Below the pieces are notes generated by a model. It was not told the DNA's origin, did not search any database, and saw only the letters and a program-made list of their open reading frames with translations. DNA of 64,000 nt from Streptomyces tendae (lineage in GTDB: Bacteria > Actinomycetota > Actinomycetes > Streptomycetales > Streptomycetaceae): NCBI RefSeq assembly GCF_014650435.1, contig NZ_BMUY01000016.1, forward strand, positions 113,615 through 177,614, in the 5' to 3' direction. Below, piece by piece: positions 17,706 to 26,784 of the stretch (position 1 is the stretch's first letter; each line of letters opens with the position of its first letter). The position numbers and the translations under genes are program-made.

Positions 17706-19880
17706 ATGGACGCCAAGAGCTACAACGACGGCCTCACCGACCTGCGCCAGCTTCGCGACGAGATCAGGCCCCTGGAACGCCAGCTGAAGAAGCTGCAGAC
17801 CGCTCGTGACAAGAAGATCGCCGAGTTGGGGACGTACGAGAAGGCGAAGGCCGATCGGCTGGCGACATCGGCAGGCCTCTCGGTGATCGACGTCGTCGCC
17901 CTGGCCCCGCACCTTGGGCCCCAGGCCCCCGCGAGCGGCCCGACGAACGACGACCTCTCCACACCAGAGACTGTCACACAGGCGATCACGGAGCCCGTCG
18001 GCACCACACCCGACCTGGGCACACCGCTTGTCTCGGCCGAGGCCTCGGACGCGGAGGCCCAGCACGAGAGGCCATCGCCCGGCCCCGCCACGGCCGAGCA
18101 GGTCCCGACGACTCCGGCCGCCCAGACGGCCAAGGAGATGCCTGCACGGGAACTGCCGTCGATTCCGGCCGGTTCCGAGGGCGACCGATGGTTCAGGCAG
18201 GAGCCGAACCTGGTGTCAAAGCCGCCGAACTTCAAGCAGGCCGTGCGACAGATGGCCTTCCTCGACACCGCGACCGGAGTCCTTGTGTGGTCCGGCGGGA
18301 CAGCCCGGCTGGAGCTGGGGCGCGCCAGCGTGGCGGAGATCCTGACCGCGGTGTACGCGACGGTCCCTCCCACGATCGAGCGAATCTACGTCACCGGCGG
18401 TGACCCCTGGCACAGGGACGCAGGCCGGTACGACTTTCTGAAAGACGCGGTCTCCGCATGGCTGAACGCCCCGCTGCCGGAAGGCTGGCAGGTGGAGTCC
18501 TCGCGTGGCAAGGACCGCCAGGCCGGGCACCTGGTGCATCCGCGCAACCCGGTGGGCCGGTGGCAGCGCGGCACGGACCAGCACACCGAAATCCGCAGCG
18601 TGGGCGAGTGGTTCGACCCCCAGGGCGCACCCCCGGAGATCATCCGCCAGGCCTTCGTAGAACTGTGGAAGGCACTCCACGAAAAGTGGAGGGACGTCGT
18701 ACTCATGGGGTCGCCCTCGCAGACCGGCCGTGACCTGTGGACACGGACCATCCCGGAACGGGGCCGCTGGGCCGAGGGCTACCCGGTGCTCTCGCAGGAG
18801 CTCCGCGGACTGCTCCACGCCACGGCAGGGCAGGGGCGCACCGAGCTGATCACCCCGCCACGGGTACCGGAGCAGGTGCCCGCCTGGTACGAGCTGGACC
18901 GGACGTTCGCCTACGCCCGGCACTGCTCGATCTCGCCGACCGGCGTCCCACGACGGATGACGACCACGGCGATCGCCTCGCTGAGCGACAAGGAGAAAGG
19001 GGACCTGCTCTACGCGCCGTCGCACTGGCAGGTGCGAGTCACCATCCCGCAGGAGTGGGAACACGTCGGTCTGCTGCCGGCCCCCGCCCCCGGGGAACGG
19101 TCCTGGCACTACCCGTACGAGCCGGGGCGCACCTTCACGACCTGGGCGGGGGGCGCGGAAATCAACATGGCTCTGCGGAACCCGATCATGCCGTGGAAGG
19201 TGGAGTTCCTCGACGGCCTGGTGTGGGAGAAGAACCAGCGCCCGCTGCAGGAGTGGTCCACGAAGCTCAAGAGTGTGTGGAACCACCTCCTGCGCTGGTC
19301 CACTTCGCACGGCGATGAGTCCATGCGGTGGGCGTTCCGGCTGGCCGCGCGGGCGGTGCGGTCGATCCTGCTGTACGGGATCGGCACATTCGCGCAGCGT
19401 CCGAAGATGACCACCGGGTCCGTGGAACTCAACGCAGACGGGTCCACCCCGGAGATCCCCGACGGAGCACGGCTGACCGGAATCACGGACACTCACGTCA
19501 CGTGGCAGCGCGACGGGGGCTTCGCACGGGATCCGTACGCGCACCCGGAGTGGGCGGCCGCGGTGTGGTCGGCCGCTCGCGCGGCGCTGCTGTCGACGCA
19601 CCAGAGCGTGGTGATCGGGCAGGACGACAAGACCGGCGACGTCAAGGTCGGCAAGGGCGTCCCGGCCGGCGCCCTGCACCTGCCAGCCGGATCGGTCCTC
19701 GCTTTCCGCACCGACGCCATCTACACCACCGGACGGCCGGACTGGCCCTACAGCGGGCAGCCGGGCGACTACCTCCTCAAGGGCGCCCTGGACTGGGAGC
19801 AGAACACCCCGACCAGCGACGAAGAGTTCTACACACTGCAGAAGCTGGGCCGCCAGAATCTGGAGGCTGAAGCCCTGTGA
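17706..19880 (+). CDS. Large protein of unknown function leading a coupled operon
   Basis: 724 residues. Residues about 8-55 form a charged coiled coil (LRQLRDEIRPLERQLKKLQT) followed by a helix-turn-helix-like SAGLSVIDVVALAP; residues 75-160 are Pro/Thr/Glu-rich and disordered; the remaining 560 residues look like one large globular domain with many Trp (VRQMAFLDTATGVLVWSGGT, later VRVTIPQEWEHVGLLPAPAP and PYEPGRTFTTWAGG). No Walker, polymerase or relaxase motif was found by eye. Being first in a plasmid-like operon with an HTH partner, behind an operator-rich region, it could be a replication or DNA-processing protein. I do not recognise the family. Confidence 0.6.
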   Translation: MDAKSYNDGLTDLRQLRDEIRPLERQLKKLQTARDKKIAELGTYEKAKADRLATSAGLSVIDVVALAPHLGPQAPASGPTNDDLSTPETVTQAITEPVGTTPDLGTPLVSAEASDAEAQHERPSPGPATAEQVPTTPAAQTAKEMPARELPSIPAGSEGDRWFRQEPNLVSKPPNFKQAVRQMAFLDTATGVLVWSGGTARLELGRASVAEILTAVYATVPPTIERIYVTGGDPWHRDAGRYDFLKDAVSAWLNAPLPEGWQVESSRGKDRQAGHLVHPRNPVGRWQRGTDQHTEIRSVGEWFDPQGAPPEIIRQAFVELWKALHEKWRDVVLMGSPSQTGRDLWTRTIPERGRWAEGYPVLSQELRGLLHATAGQGRTELITPPRVPEQVPAWYELDRTFAYARHCSISPTGVPRRMTTTAIASLSDKEKGDLLYAPSHWQVRVTIPQEWEHVGLLPAPAPGERSWHYPYEPGRTFTTWAGGAEINMALRNPIMPWKVEFLDGLVWEKNQRPLQEWSTKLKSVWNHLLRWSTSHGDESMRWAFRLAARAVRSILLYGIGTFAQRPKMTTGSVELNADGSTPEIPDGARLTGITDTHVTWQRDGGFARDPYAHPEWAAAVWSAARAALLSTHQSVVIGQDDKTGDVKVGKGVPAGALHLPAGSVLAFRTDAIYTTGRPDWPYSGQPGDYLLKGALDWEQNTPTSDEEFYTLQKLGRQNLEAEAL

Positions 19881-20125
19881 CTGGTGACGTGACGTGGGAG
19901 GCCCGCTGGGAGCACTCCGAATGCGGCGCCTACGACGAGGCCCTCTTTTCCGACGCAGACGCTCCCGAATCCGGGCACTACGACTGCCCCGAGCCAGGAA
20001 CCGTCGGCTGGTACGGGCAGTGGGAATGCATCTGCGGCGCCAGCGGCGACGGCGACTGGGAGGACGGCGACACCGCCGACTCCCGCCACGAGTGCCATGA
20101 CAAGGATGAGGTGACGGCCGCATGA
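19877..20125 (+). CDS. Small acidic Cys-containing protein
   Basis: 82 residues, GTG overlapping the stop of the 724-residue gene (GTGA) and itself overlapping the next gene by ATGA. Strongly acidic, with Trp-rich strands (VTWEARWEHSECGAYDEALF) and Cys at SEC, DC, CIC and HEC that could bind zinc. Its tight coupling on both sides suggests it acts in a complex with its neighbours. No family recognised. Confidence 0.55.
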   Translation: MTGDVTWEARWEHSECGAYDEALFSDADAPESGHYDCPEPGTVGWYGQWECICGASGDGDWEDGDTADSRHECHDKDEVTAA

Positions 20126-20901
20126 CCCCCCGCCAGCGCCGCGGCGGCAGTCGCCGCGAACAGCGCAACGAGGCCGCCCGCCTCACTGAGCAGCTGCTCG
20201 ACGAAGGCTTCAACAAGAAGCAGGTCGCTGAGATCCTCGGCCGCAACGCCTCCCTCGTGTCGCAGTTCTTCACGAAGAACAAGGGCGCCTCGATGGTGGA
20301 AGCGCTGCGGGCCGTCGTCCAGGAAGTACAGGCCGGCGGACCGCGGGACGTCGAGAGCCTCAAGCGGCTGGCCCGCGGCCACGTCCGGCCACGGCTGACG
20401 AAGAGCGGCGAGGTAGCCCGGGTACGCCGACGTAACGCAGTGCGCTCCACCAAAACCGTCACAGACGAGCACGGTCGGCGCCGGAAGAAGTGGACGTCGT
20501 CGCTGGCCAGGGCAGGCAAGCAGCACATCGCGGCCGGCGCCTCCCGCCTGTATCCGATCATCGCGGAGGCTGCCGAGAACAACGGGAAGATCGCGTTCAC
20601 GGTGCGGGCGCTGCGCAGCATGTTCACCCACGACTCCGGCCGCCTCGCCGACTCCCCCGGCGTGCGACGCAACGTCGTCCAGCGCCGTGACGGCACCGAG
20701 GAGCGTGCCTACGGAGCGAATGTCGGCGGCCCAGGATCCGGCGAACAGGGCTTCGAGGCTACCGACTTCAAACGCATGGTGGACGCAGCCGGCGGCGACG
20801 TCACCGCGGCGGTCAAAGGCTGGCTGGTCGACACCGGCCGCATGCACCCCGAAGCGGAGATCGTTTACCTGGAGATCCGCGCCTGGAAGGAGAACCAGTG
20901 A
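20122..20901 (+). CDS. HTH DNA-binding protein of unknown function
   Basis: 259 residues, ATG overlapping the previous stop. A helix-turn-helix is seen at about residues 25-50 (EGFNKKQVAEILGRNASLVS), followed by basic stretches (RGHVRPRLTKSGEVARVRRR and GRRRKKWTSS). The C-terminal half is mixed. A nucleic-acid-binding role is likely, perhaps as partner of the large protein two genes upstream. The arrangement (large protein, small acidic protein, HTH protein) recalls replication or partition operons, but I compared it with the tap-tpg telomere operon and saw no resemblance. Confidence 0.6.
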   Translation: MTPRQRRGGSRREQRNEAARLTEQLLDEGFNKKQVAEILGRNASLVSQFFTKNKGASMVEALRAVVQEVQAGGPRDVESLKRLARGHVRPRLTKSGEVARVRRRNAVRSTKTVTDEHGRRRKKWTSSLARAGKQHIAAGASRLYPIIAEAAENNGKIAFTVRALRSMFTHDSGRLADSPGVRRNVVQRRDGTEERAYGANVGGPGSGEQGFEATDFKRMVDAAGGDVTAAVKGWLVDTGRMHPEAEIVYLEIRAWKENQ

Positions 20902-21164
20902 GCGTTCCCTTGTACTCGTACGATGCGGAAACCCACACCGCCACGTGCCGGACCTGCTGGATCTCCGAGGACGAGCTGCTGCCGGAACAGGCCGGGCCCT
21001 GGCATGCCGGCCACCGGCGCCAGTGCGCAGGTGCTCCCGCGGACCGGCCGTCGGCAACAGTCCTGTCCTTCCGCCGTCCGGTGACCGAGCACACCACGGG
21101 CCAGCCCGGCGCCAGTACGGACGGCGAGTCGACCGTCAAAGCGACGCGACCGCCGGGCCCGTAG
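20898..21164 (+). CDS. Small Cys-rich protein, last of coupled operon
   Basis: 88 residues, GTG overlapping the previous stop. The N-terminal half contains TATCRTCW and a later HAGHRRQC, a possible CxxC-HxxxxC zinc site; the C-terminal half is Thr/Gly/Pro-rich and probably disordered. Function unknown; cotranscription with the three genes upstream is clear from the overlaps. Confidence 0.5.
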   Translation: MSVPLYSYDAETHTATCRTCWISEDELLPEQAGPWHAGHRRQCAGAPADRPSATVLSFRRPVTEHTTGQPGASTDGESTVKATRPPGP

Positions 21165-21185
21165 CGCGGCACCACCCTGGATCCG

Positions 21186-21326
21186 ATGGAGCCACTGGAC
21201 GAGGCCGCCGACGGCGGCATCGCCGCGTTCGCCGCCGTCGGACTCGACGCGGACAACGCCACCGCCATCGTCATCAACCGCTCCCCCGACCATCAGCCCC
21301 CGCTCCCAGAAGCCCACCGTGCCTGA
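21186..21326 (+). CDS. Possible 46-residue protein
   Basis: ATG at 21186, only a weak ATCCG-type ribosome site, ending at TGA 21324-21326. The product is acidic and helical (MEPLDEAADGGIAAFAAVGL). It overlaps the next small frame by 8 bp. Third-position G/C is high, which supports coding, but the length makes this uncertain. Confidence 0.35.
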   Translation: MEPLDEAADGGIAAFAAVGLDADNATAIVINRSPDHQPPLPEAHRA

Positions 21327-21465
21327 CAGCACCCCCCAGCGCCTGGCGGCGATCACCGTGTACGGCGATCACGCCGCCGCACTCCAGCAGGTGACGTCCC
21401 TCCTCGACAGCGCCAGCGTTGCCGCCGAGGAGACTCAGGAGTTGCTCGCCCTCACACGCAGGTAG
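21319..21465 (+). CDS. Possible 48-residue helical protein
   Basis: GTG at 21319 inside the end of the previous frame; ends at TAG 21463-21465. The product is a helical peptide (ALQQVTSLLDSASVAAEETQ). Overlap with the preceding frame and codon bias support it weakly. The following 370 bp up to the convergent gene contain only short frame fragments and one hairpin. Confidence 0.35.
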   Translation: MPDSTPQRLAAITVYGDHAAALQQVTSLLDSASVAAEETQELLALTRR

Positions 21466-21662
21466 GGCGCATCAGGACGCCGGGGCCGTTCGGCGAGGCC
21501 CACAACGTACTGATGGTCGGCTCCAGCGGGACGGCCGGCTCGGTCTCCTTCTTGTGGCGGCTCCGGCTGCACCTCACACCGCTCATGGTCCAGCGCCAGT
21601 AGTCCTCGGCAGAAACGACGGAACGTAGAACGGTTGGGAGCAGGCCCCGCAGGACCTTGACC

Positions 21663-21694
21663 CCCGCGTCCGGCGGCGTGGCTCCGGACGCGGG
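21663..21694. terminator. Perfect 11-bp hairpin between convergent operons
   Basis: Arms 21663-21673 and 21684-21694 are exact reverse complements with a 10-nt loop, placed between the plus-strand operon ending near 21465 and the minus-strand pilus operon ending at 21835; it can serve both directions. Confidence 0.7.
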
Positions 21695-21834
21695 CGCTGA
21701 TCGGCAGTACGCCACTAGCCGGGCAGGCTACCCGGCACGGCAGCATCAGCCGAGGCTACGAGCGGTCGACCCTCGAACGGACGAGGTCTCCCGGAGGCAG
21801 GGGCGGCTCGTAGGCAAGGTGAGTCTTCCTGGGT

Positions 21835-24800
21835 TCAGCGCGTGTGAATGGGGCGGGGCAAGAGGTTGCGCAGGAGTTCGGCAGTGTCGGCTTCCATCTC
21901 CACGCCGCCTCCGATCGAGTCGTTGATAGCACGGAGACGTTCGGCGGCGCTGCGGAGCGCGTCGATGTCGCCGACTGCGTGGTGCGCGAGGAACACCGCG
22001 CGGTACAGGGTCTCGCTGTCCTCGACGGCGAGCAGGCCTTGCTGGGCGGCCCACAGGGCTCCGCGGGGGTCGCGGGCCTCGCGTCGTCGAGTGGAGAGTT
22101 CGACGGCGACGTCCGTGATCGCGGAGATCATCTCTTGGATGATGGGCTCGGCCCAGGCGTAGCGCTGGGGGTCCATGCCGGCGAAGGGGCGGCCGCGGAC
22201 CAGGGCCAGGGCTCGTCGCAGCGCTCGGTCGCCGTCCTCGCTGTGGTCGGTGAGTCCTTGGCGGGCGTGGCGTTGGAAGGTGAGCCAGTCGCCAGTGACG
22301 TGCGGGCCGAGTCGGTAGCGCTTGTCTGGGGTGTTCTGCAACCGGGGCAGGTGTTGGTTGCCGTCGGTGTCGGTGCCGAGCCAGGACCGGGCGCGGCTGA
22401 TGACGGCGTTACGCATCTCCTTGTTCACGCGGGAGGCGGGCCACAGTGCGGAGTCGACCGCGTGGTGGTCGCTTCCCGGGTGCAGGGCGAGGAAGGCCAG
22501 GAGTTCGGTGGCAACACTCTTGCGGTTGGAGTCGACACGTCCTGTGGCGCCCTCGATGGTCAGCGGCCCGAGGAGGAGGACCGCCGGGCCGCTCGGGGTG
22601 GGCTCGTCCTCCGCGAGTGGCGTGCTGATCGGCGGGGTGGCCGGGCTGGCGGTGCGCGGCTGCGGAGGGCTGGCTGCGGAGCGGGTGGGGTCGTCGTCGC
22701 TCGCTGTGTCGCTCGCCAGGACGTCGGCGAGGGATTCGCCCGTTTCCTCGCCGGCTGTGTCGTAGTCGGCTTCCGGCGCGGCAGGCGGGGGGATGGATGC
22801 GTGCACGGCGGAGGTGGTGACGGCGCACGGAGTGGTCAGTCCAAGGGAAACGTTGGCCGGTCCTGCGGGTGCCGCGACCGCCGCGTTGCCCGTGTCCTCC
22901 TTGTCTGCGTCCAGGACATCGGCGAGCGATTCCCTGGCGTCCGGCTTCTTGTCCAGAGCGCCGGCCGGTGCGACAGGTGCAGGGGACTTTGGCTCCGGGC
23001 CGGCGACCGCTTCGAGGTCCTCTTGCTCCAGGGAGACGTACTCGTCGGGCAGGCCGTCGAGACCTCCGTCGTCGGCCTTGGTCAGGTCGGGGTTGAAAGG
23101 GGCTGCCGGGACGTCGGTGTCCGTGTCGGCGGTGGTGAGGAGTTCGATGGCGTCACGGAACCGGTCGTCGTCAAGGGTCTGCAGGCGAACCAGCAGTCCG
23201 GAGTTCGGCAGGGTGACGAGCTCGGCGGGGTCGTGGCAGGTCAGCGTCCACGCCTCGTCTGGAGGGTCGACCAAGGTGGCGGTGGAGATGACGGCGCTTG
23301 CGGTGCGCGGCTGGGCGGTAAGCGTCGACAGGAGGCTCTCGGCGGTGGGGCTCAGCTGCTCGGCGAGGACGATGTGCGGGGTCCAGTCTCCGGCGTCGTC
23401 GCTGAGTCGGGCCGCCCGCGGCGAATCGGCGCCCAGGGCGGTGAGGGCGTTGCGCTGGTCTTCGGTGTGAGCGGTGAGTTCGGCGCTGGCAGCGTCCGTG
23501 TCCGCGCGGGCGACGCGTTCGGGTACGGCCTTCTCAAGGTCGGGTGCGGTCTGTCCGAGTGCGGTGACTTCGAGGTGTCCGGCAACGGGAGTGGTTGCGA
23601 GTTCGACTGCGATGGCCTGCAGGACGTGACGGGCGAGGTCGGCGTCGCCGTCGAGGTGGAGGAGGCCGATGTGTTCCAGGTCGATGAGGACGTAGTGGCC
23701 CTGGGGGTCCCACCCGATCGATACGAGCGCGGGGTAGGGGGCGCTGGCGCCGTTCAGCGTGTCGGTGTCTGCCAGGTCTGGGTGGTTGGCCGTGCAGGTC
23801 CACAGGTCCTGGCGGTCCCCGGGTGCGGTGAAGGGGGCGCAGGGCGGGGCAGCTTGGGCGAGGTGGAGTTCGATGCGGCTTTCGTGCAGGACCGCCCCGT
23901 TGAGGACGGGCAGGTCGCGTCCGGCTGCTCGGAGGTTGAGTGCGAGGCTGCGCAGAGCGGTGTTGAGCAGGTCGAAACCGGTGGGTGTCTGAACGCTGCG
24001 CAGCCCCTGCTCCGTGGCGGCGGCTCGGCCCTGGGGCATGGCGATGCGCCGTCCGGGGCGACGGCGGTGCTGCTGTCGACGGCGGCGTACGGCGAGGGTG
24101 CCGATCAACGCTGTGGAGACGACACCGGTTGCTGTCCATGTCATGACGGCGCTGACGCGGCCGGCGCTGTCCTGAGCGGATTGAGCTGCGGGATCAGGGG
24201 TTTCGGCCGCTGGGGCGGTGCTGGTGGAGGGTGCCGGTGTGCTCGGGACCGCGGAGGGCGGTTCGGTGGTGGGGGTCGTCGAGGGGGCGGGTGTGGAGGC
24301 CGGCGGGGCCTGCTGCTCTTGATCGTGCCCGGTGTCTTGGTCTTCGGTGTTGGGTGGCGTGTGGTCCGGTTCGTGGTCCGCTGGCGTGTCCTGGGGCGGC
24401 GAGGCAGGGGTGTCCTGACTGGTGTCGGGTCCGGTCGGTGTCTTCGCGTGCTCGCTGGTGTCTGGCAGATCAAGGTGCTGGCCCGGGATGACCAGGTCCG
24501 GGTCGGTGAAGGCGCGGCCGCCGGGCTGGGCTTCGCCCTTGTTGGCGTTGTAGATGTCCTGCCAGGCGGTGGGGTCACCGTACTCGTCGCCGGCGATCGA
24601 CCAGAGGCTGTCGCCGGGGGCGACGGTGACCTCGTCATGTTTGGGTGCGTGGCGGGAGGCGGAGGTGCCGGTTTCGCGGTCCTTGTCGTCGTCAGCGGCG
24701 GCGGGGGTGTGGTGTGGGGCCGGGCTCGCGGCTGCGGGGTTGTCGGACGCGGGGGTTGCCGGGTCTGTGGTCGCGGGGGCAGCCGGTGTTGTGGGGCGGG

Positions 24801-25446
24801 CGTCGAGGGGAAGCTTGATGACCACGCTGGTGGGCAGGTACTGATCGCCGGAGGTCAGCTCGTGGACGTCCGGGTTGAGGGCAGCGATGTCGCGCCACCG
24901 CTGCCCGTTGCCGAGGTATTCCTCGGCCAGGTCCCACGGGGTTTCGGTAGCCGATGTGACCGTGTGGGTGGGGAAGTCGGTGCTGGACGTCGCCGTGCTG
25001 GTCGGCGTTGTGCTGGCGGTGACCGTGGAGGTACCCACAGTCTGGGTGACCGCGACAGCCGGCGCGGTGCTCGCGGCCGAGGCGGCGGTCGGGGCCAGCA
25101 GGACGATGCCGCCGACCAGGAAGCTGGCCAGGGATTGCATGCTGCCCAGGCCGCGGATGCGGGGTGCCGAGCGACGGCGGGCAACGGCGACGATTTCGAG
25201 AACGACGGTGAACGCGAGCGCAGCCCAGGCGGCCCAGCCGATGCAGGTGGCCACGACCAGCCACAGGGTGCCGTCGTCCTGCTCGAGCAGCAGGTTGAGC
25301 CCGCCGGACAGTTCGGTGGGCTGATGGCCGAGGGCGACCAAGGCTAGGGGGATGCCACCGACCAGGGCGAGCAGGAGGACAAGGCTGGTGAGGGCGCGTA
25401 GCAGCGCGCTGAGGGCGCGCAGCGACTTCGGTTTGCGGTGGGCCAT
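21835..25446 (-). CDS. Transmembrane LysM-BTAD (SARP-type) regulator of the Tad locus
   Basis: 1203 residues. The N-terminus has three hydrophobic segments (about residues 15-40, 60-85, 105-128). Then come a partial LysM (TPWDLAEEYLGNGQRWRDIA) and a full LysM (VTVAPGDSLWSIAGDEYGDP) separated by Thr/Pro/Ala-rich linkers, and a further membrane helix (TWTATGVVSTALIGTLAVRR) with a basic stop-transfer tail. The C-terminal 250 residues hold a winged-helix-like segment (ELLAFLALHPGSDHHAVDSA) and a bacterial transcriptional activation domain (RALALVRGRPFAGMDPQRYA). Predicted topology puts LysM outside, where it can bind peptidoglycan, and the regulator inside. It is the last gene of the pilus operon and probably couples wall contact to pilus expression. 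Such fusions occur in other actinobacterial tad loci. Confidence 0.8.
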   Translation of the reverse strand: MAHRKPKSLRALSALLRALTSLVLLLALVGGIPLALVALGHQPTELSGGLNLLLEQDDGTLWLVVATCIGWAAWAALAFTVVLEIVAVARRRSAPRIRGLGSMQSLASFLVGGIVLLAPTAASAASTAPAVAVTQTVGTSTVTASTTPTSTATSSTDFPTHTVTSATETPWDLAEEYLGNGQRWRDIAALNPDVHELTSGDQYLPTSVVIKLPLDARPTTPAAPATTDPATPASDNPAAASPAPHHTPAAADDDKDRETGTSASRHAPKHDEVTVAPGDSLWSIAGDEYGDPTAWQDIYNANKGEAQPGGRAFTDPDLVIPGQHLDLPDTSEHAKTPTGPDTSQDTPASPPQDTPADHEPDHTPPNTEDQDTGHDQEQQAPPASTPAPSTTPTTEPPSAVPSTPAPSTSTAPAAETPDPAAQSAQDSAGRVSAVMTWTATGVVSTALIGTLAVRRRRQQHRRRPGRRIAMPQGRAAATEQGLRSVQTPTGFDLLNTALRSLALNLRAAGRDLPVLNGAVLHESRIELHLAQAAPPCAPFTAPGDRQDLWTCTANHPDLADTDTLNGASAPYPALVSIGWDPQGHYVLIDLEHIGLLHLDGDADLARHVLQAIAVELATTPVAGHLEVTALGQTAPDLEKAVPERVARADTDAASAELTAHTEDQRNALTALGADSPRAARLSDDAGDWTPHIVLAEQLSPTAESLLSTLTAQPRTASAVISTATLVDPPDEAWTLTCHDPAELVTLPNSGLLVRLQTLDDDRFRDAIELLTTADTDTDVPAAPFNPDLTKADDGGLDGLPDEYVSLEQEDLEAVAGPEPKSPAPVAPAGALDKKPDARESLADVLDADKEDTGNAAVAAPAGPANVSLGLTTPCAVTTSAVHASIPPPAAPEADYDTAGEETGESLADVLASDTASDDDPTRSAASPPQPRTASPATPPISTPLAEDEPTPSGPAVLLLGPLTIEGATGRVDSNRKSVATELLAFLALHPGSDHHAVDSALWPASRVNKEMRNAVISRARSWLGTDTDGNQHLPRLQNTPDKRYRLGPHVTGDWLTFQRHARQGLTDHSEDGDRALRRALALVRGRPFAGMDPQRYAWAEPIIQEMISAITDVAVELSTRRREARDPRGALWAAQQGLLAVEDSETLYRAVFLAHHAVGDIDALRSAAERLRAINDSIGGGVEMEADTAELLRNLLPRPIHTR

Positions 25447-25452
25447 GTCGGC

Positions 25453-25896
25453 TCAGCCTCCGGCTGCTTGGGTCTGCAGGTGGGCGGTCGCGGTGCCGTC
25501 CACGTTGATCGTGCCCACACCGAGCAGGGATGCAAAGTGTGTGGCGTAGCTGTCGCGGACGGTCACCGTCAGGGATTGCCCACCGTCGGTGATCTGCACG
25601 TCTCCTTGGACGTTCGCGGCGGCGAGGTAGTCCAGGGCTGCCGCGCGGGCGGCCTCGGGATCGATCGTGATGGCGGTGCCTTCGACCGCCTGGGCCGGGT
25701 CCAGTTGCTGACCGGCGGTGCGCGCGGCTTCTTGTGCGAGGGAGGTGGCCCGGTTGGAGGCGTTGAGGGCGCCTCCGCCGTCGACGAGCAGGCCCAGGAC
25801 CATGAGGATGGCGAGGGCGGACATCGCCATGAACAGCGACATGGAGCCGCGGTCCCCGGGGGCTCGGGTGGTCAGGCCCTGCGCGGCGTGGATCAC
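25453..25896 (-). CDS. TadG/TadE-like pilus assembly protein
   Basis: 147 residues from the GTG at 25896, which overlaps the stop of the upstream TadE-like gene (GTGA). The typical N-terminus is present: DRGSMSLFMAMSALAILMVL, one hydrophobic helix behind a short charged head as in prepilin-like TadE/TadG proteins (PF13400-type). The rest is a beta-rich exported domain. It should sit in the membrane with its C-terminus outside and help assemble the Flp pilus. Third of three such genes in a row. Confidence 0.75.
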   Translation of the reverse strand: MIHAAQGLTTRAPGDRGSMSLFMAMSALAILMVLGLLVDGGGALNASNRATSLAQEAARTAGQQLDPAQAVEGTAITIDPEAARAAALDYLAAANVQGDVQITDGGQSLTVTVRDSYATHFASLLGVGTINVDGTATAHLQTQAAGG

Positions 25897-26336
25897 TGCC
25901 GCCCCCGGTAGGTGTCGATCGGGCTGGTGAAGGTCGCCGTGAGGGTCTTGGCTCCGGGCAAGCCGGGCAAGGCGATGTCGGACAGGGGCGCGGTGCAGGA
26001 GATCGTGGCGGTGACGGTGGCTGCCTGCCCGACGTCGAGGGAGTAGCCGGAGGTGTCGACGACGACGTCGCTGCTCTGGCAGGTGACGCCGTCGCTGGTG
26101 AGGCTGTCTTCGGCGGCCGCGTGGGCCTGGCTCTGGGCGGAGGTTGCGTCGCGCTCGAGGGATGCGGCGCGGGCGGCTGCGTGGGCGGCTGCGTCGACGG
26201 ACCCCTCGGCGTCGACGACACGGCCGAAGGCGATCATCAGGCCGAGCAGGGCGATGATGGCCGGGGCGATCACCGCGACCTCGATCGCGGCGCTTCCCCG
26301 GTCCTCGCCGGCGCTGCGGCGGACAAGGCGGCTCAT
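25893..26336 (-). CDS. TadE-like minor pseudopilin
   Basis: 147 residues, ATG overlapping the stop of the upstream gene. N-terminal RGSAAIEVAVIAPAIIALLG is a TadE-type prepilin segment with the Glu at the position needed for assembly, followed by an exported domain with a Cys pair (VTCQSSDVVV and ISCTAPL) that can form a disulfide. Expected to be processed by a TadV-type prepilin peptidase, which is not seen in this window. Confidence 0.78.
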   Translation of the reverse strand: MSRLVRRSAGEDRGSAAIEVAVIAPAIIALLGLMIAFGRVVDAEGSVDAAAHAAARAASLERDATSAQSQAHAAAEDSLTSDGVTCQSSDVVVDTSGYSLDVGQAATVTATISCTAPLSDIALPGLPGAKTLTATFTSPIDTYRGRQ

Positions 26337-26752
26337 GGGTTGGTCCAGCGTTCGATGGGTCCGTGGGCGTCCTGGGTGACGGTGAGTTCCAGGCCCGGAA
26401 CGAGAGTGGCGACGTGCCCGGTGACCGTGATGTGGATTTCTTCGGCGGTGCTGCCGGAGGAGGTGACGGATGCACCGCGTACGCTGCCGCCGAATTTGGT
26501 GAGGAAGTCGCGGGCCTGGGCGACGCCGTCTCCAGGGCTGGAGCCGTACTGCCGGCCGGCGTCGACGCCTTGCCGTGCTGCGGACTGGGCGACCTTGCGG
26601 GCGTGGTAGAACAGGCCGACCTGGATGATCGTGAAGACGAGCATCAGCACCACAACAGCCAGTACGGCAACCTCGACGCTCCCGGCACCGCGGTCGGTGT
26701 GCGGGCGGGCGGCGAGGGCCTTCCAGCGGCCGCTGCGCGTACGCGCAGTCAC
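26333..26752 (-). CDS. TadE-like minor pseudopilin
   Basis: 139 residues from the GTG at 26752, chosen for the strong GGGAGGGG just upstream; a longer version from a GTG at 26788 would overlap the pilin stop and is possible. The segment RGAGSVEVAVLAVVVLMLVF is the TadE-type N-terminus with Glu at +5. The exported part has no Cys. Part of the continuous overlapping pilus operon. Confidence 0.78.
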   Translation of the reverse strand: MTARTRSGRWKALAARPHTDRGAGSVEVAVLAVVVLMLVFTIIQVGLFYHARKVAQSAARQGVDAGRQYGSSPGDGVAQARDFLTKFGGSVRGASVTSSGSTAEEIHITVTGHVATLVPGLELTVTQDAHGPIERWTNP

Positions 26753-26784
26753 GGTGTTCCCCTCCCTGTTGTGAGTGCCGGCGG

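Noticed and set aside
17706..20901. tap-tpg telomere replication operon of linear plasmids
   Set aside because: Order and size invited the idea, but the second gene is too long and lacks the Tpg pattern, and the lead protein does not resemble Tap as I know it; no telomere-like palindromes were found.
21466..21660. Short plus-strand frame ending at the TAG near 21600
   Set aside because: It reads open for about 40 codons but lacks a start codon with a ribosome site and has no recognisable product.
21844..25347. 1167-codon plus-strand open frame opposite the LysM-BTAD gene
   Set aside because: Composition is Gly/Val/Arg-rich without any recognisable motif, whereas the minus frame has membrane helices, LysM and BTAD.
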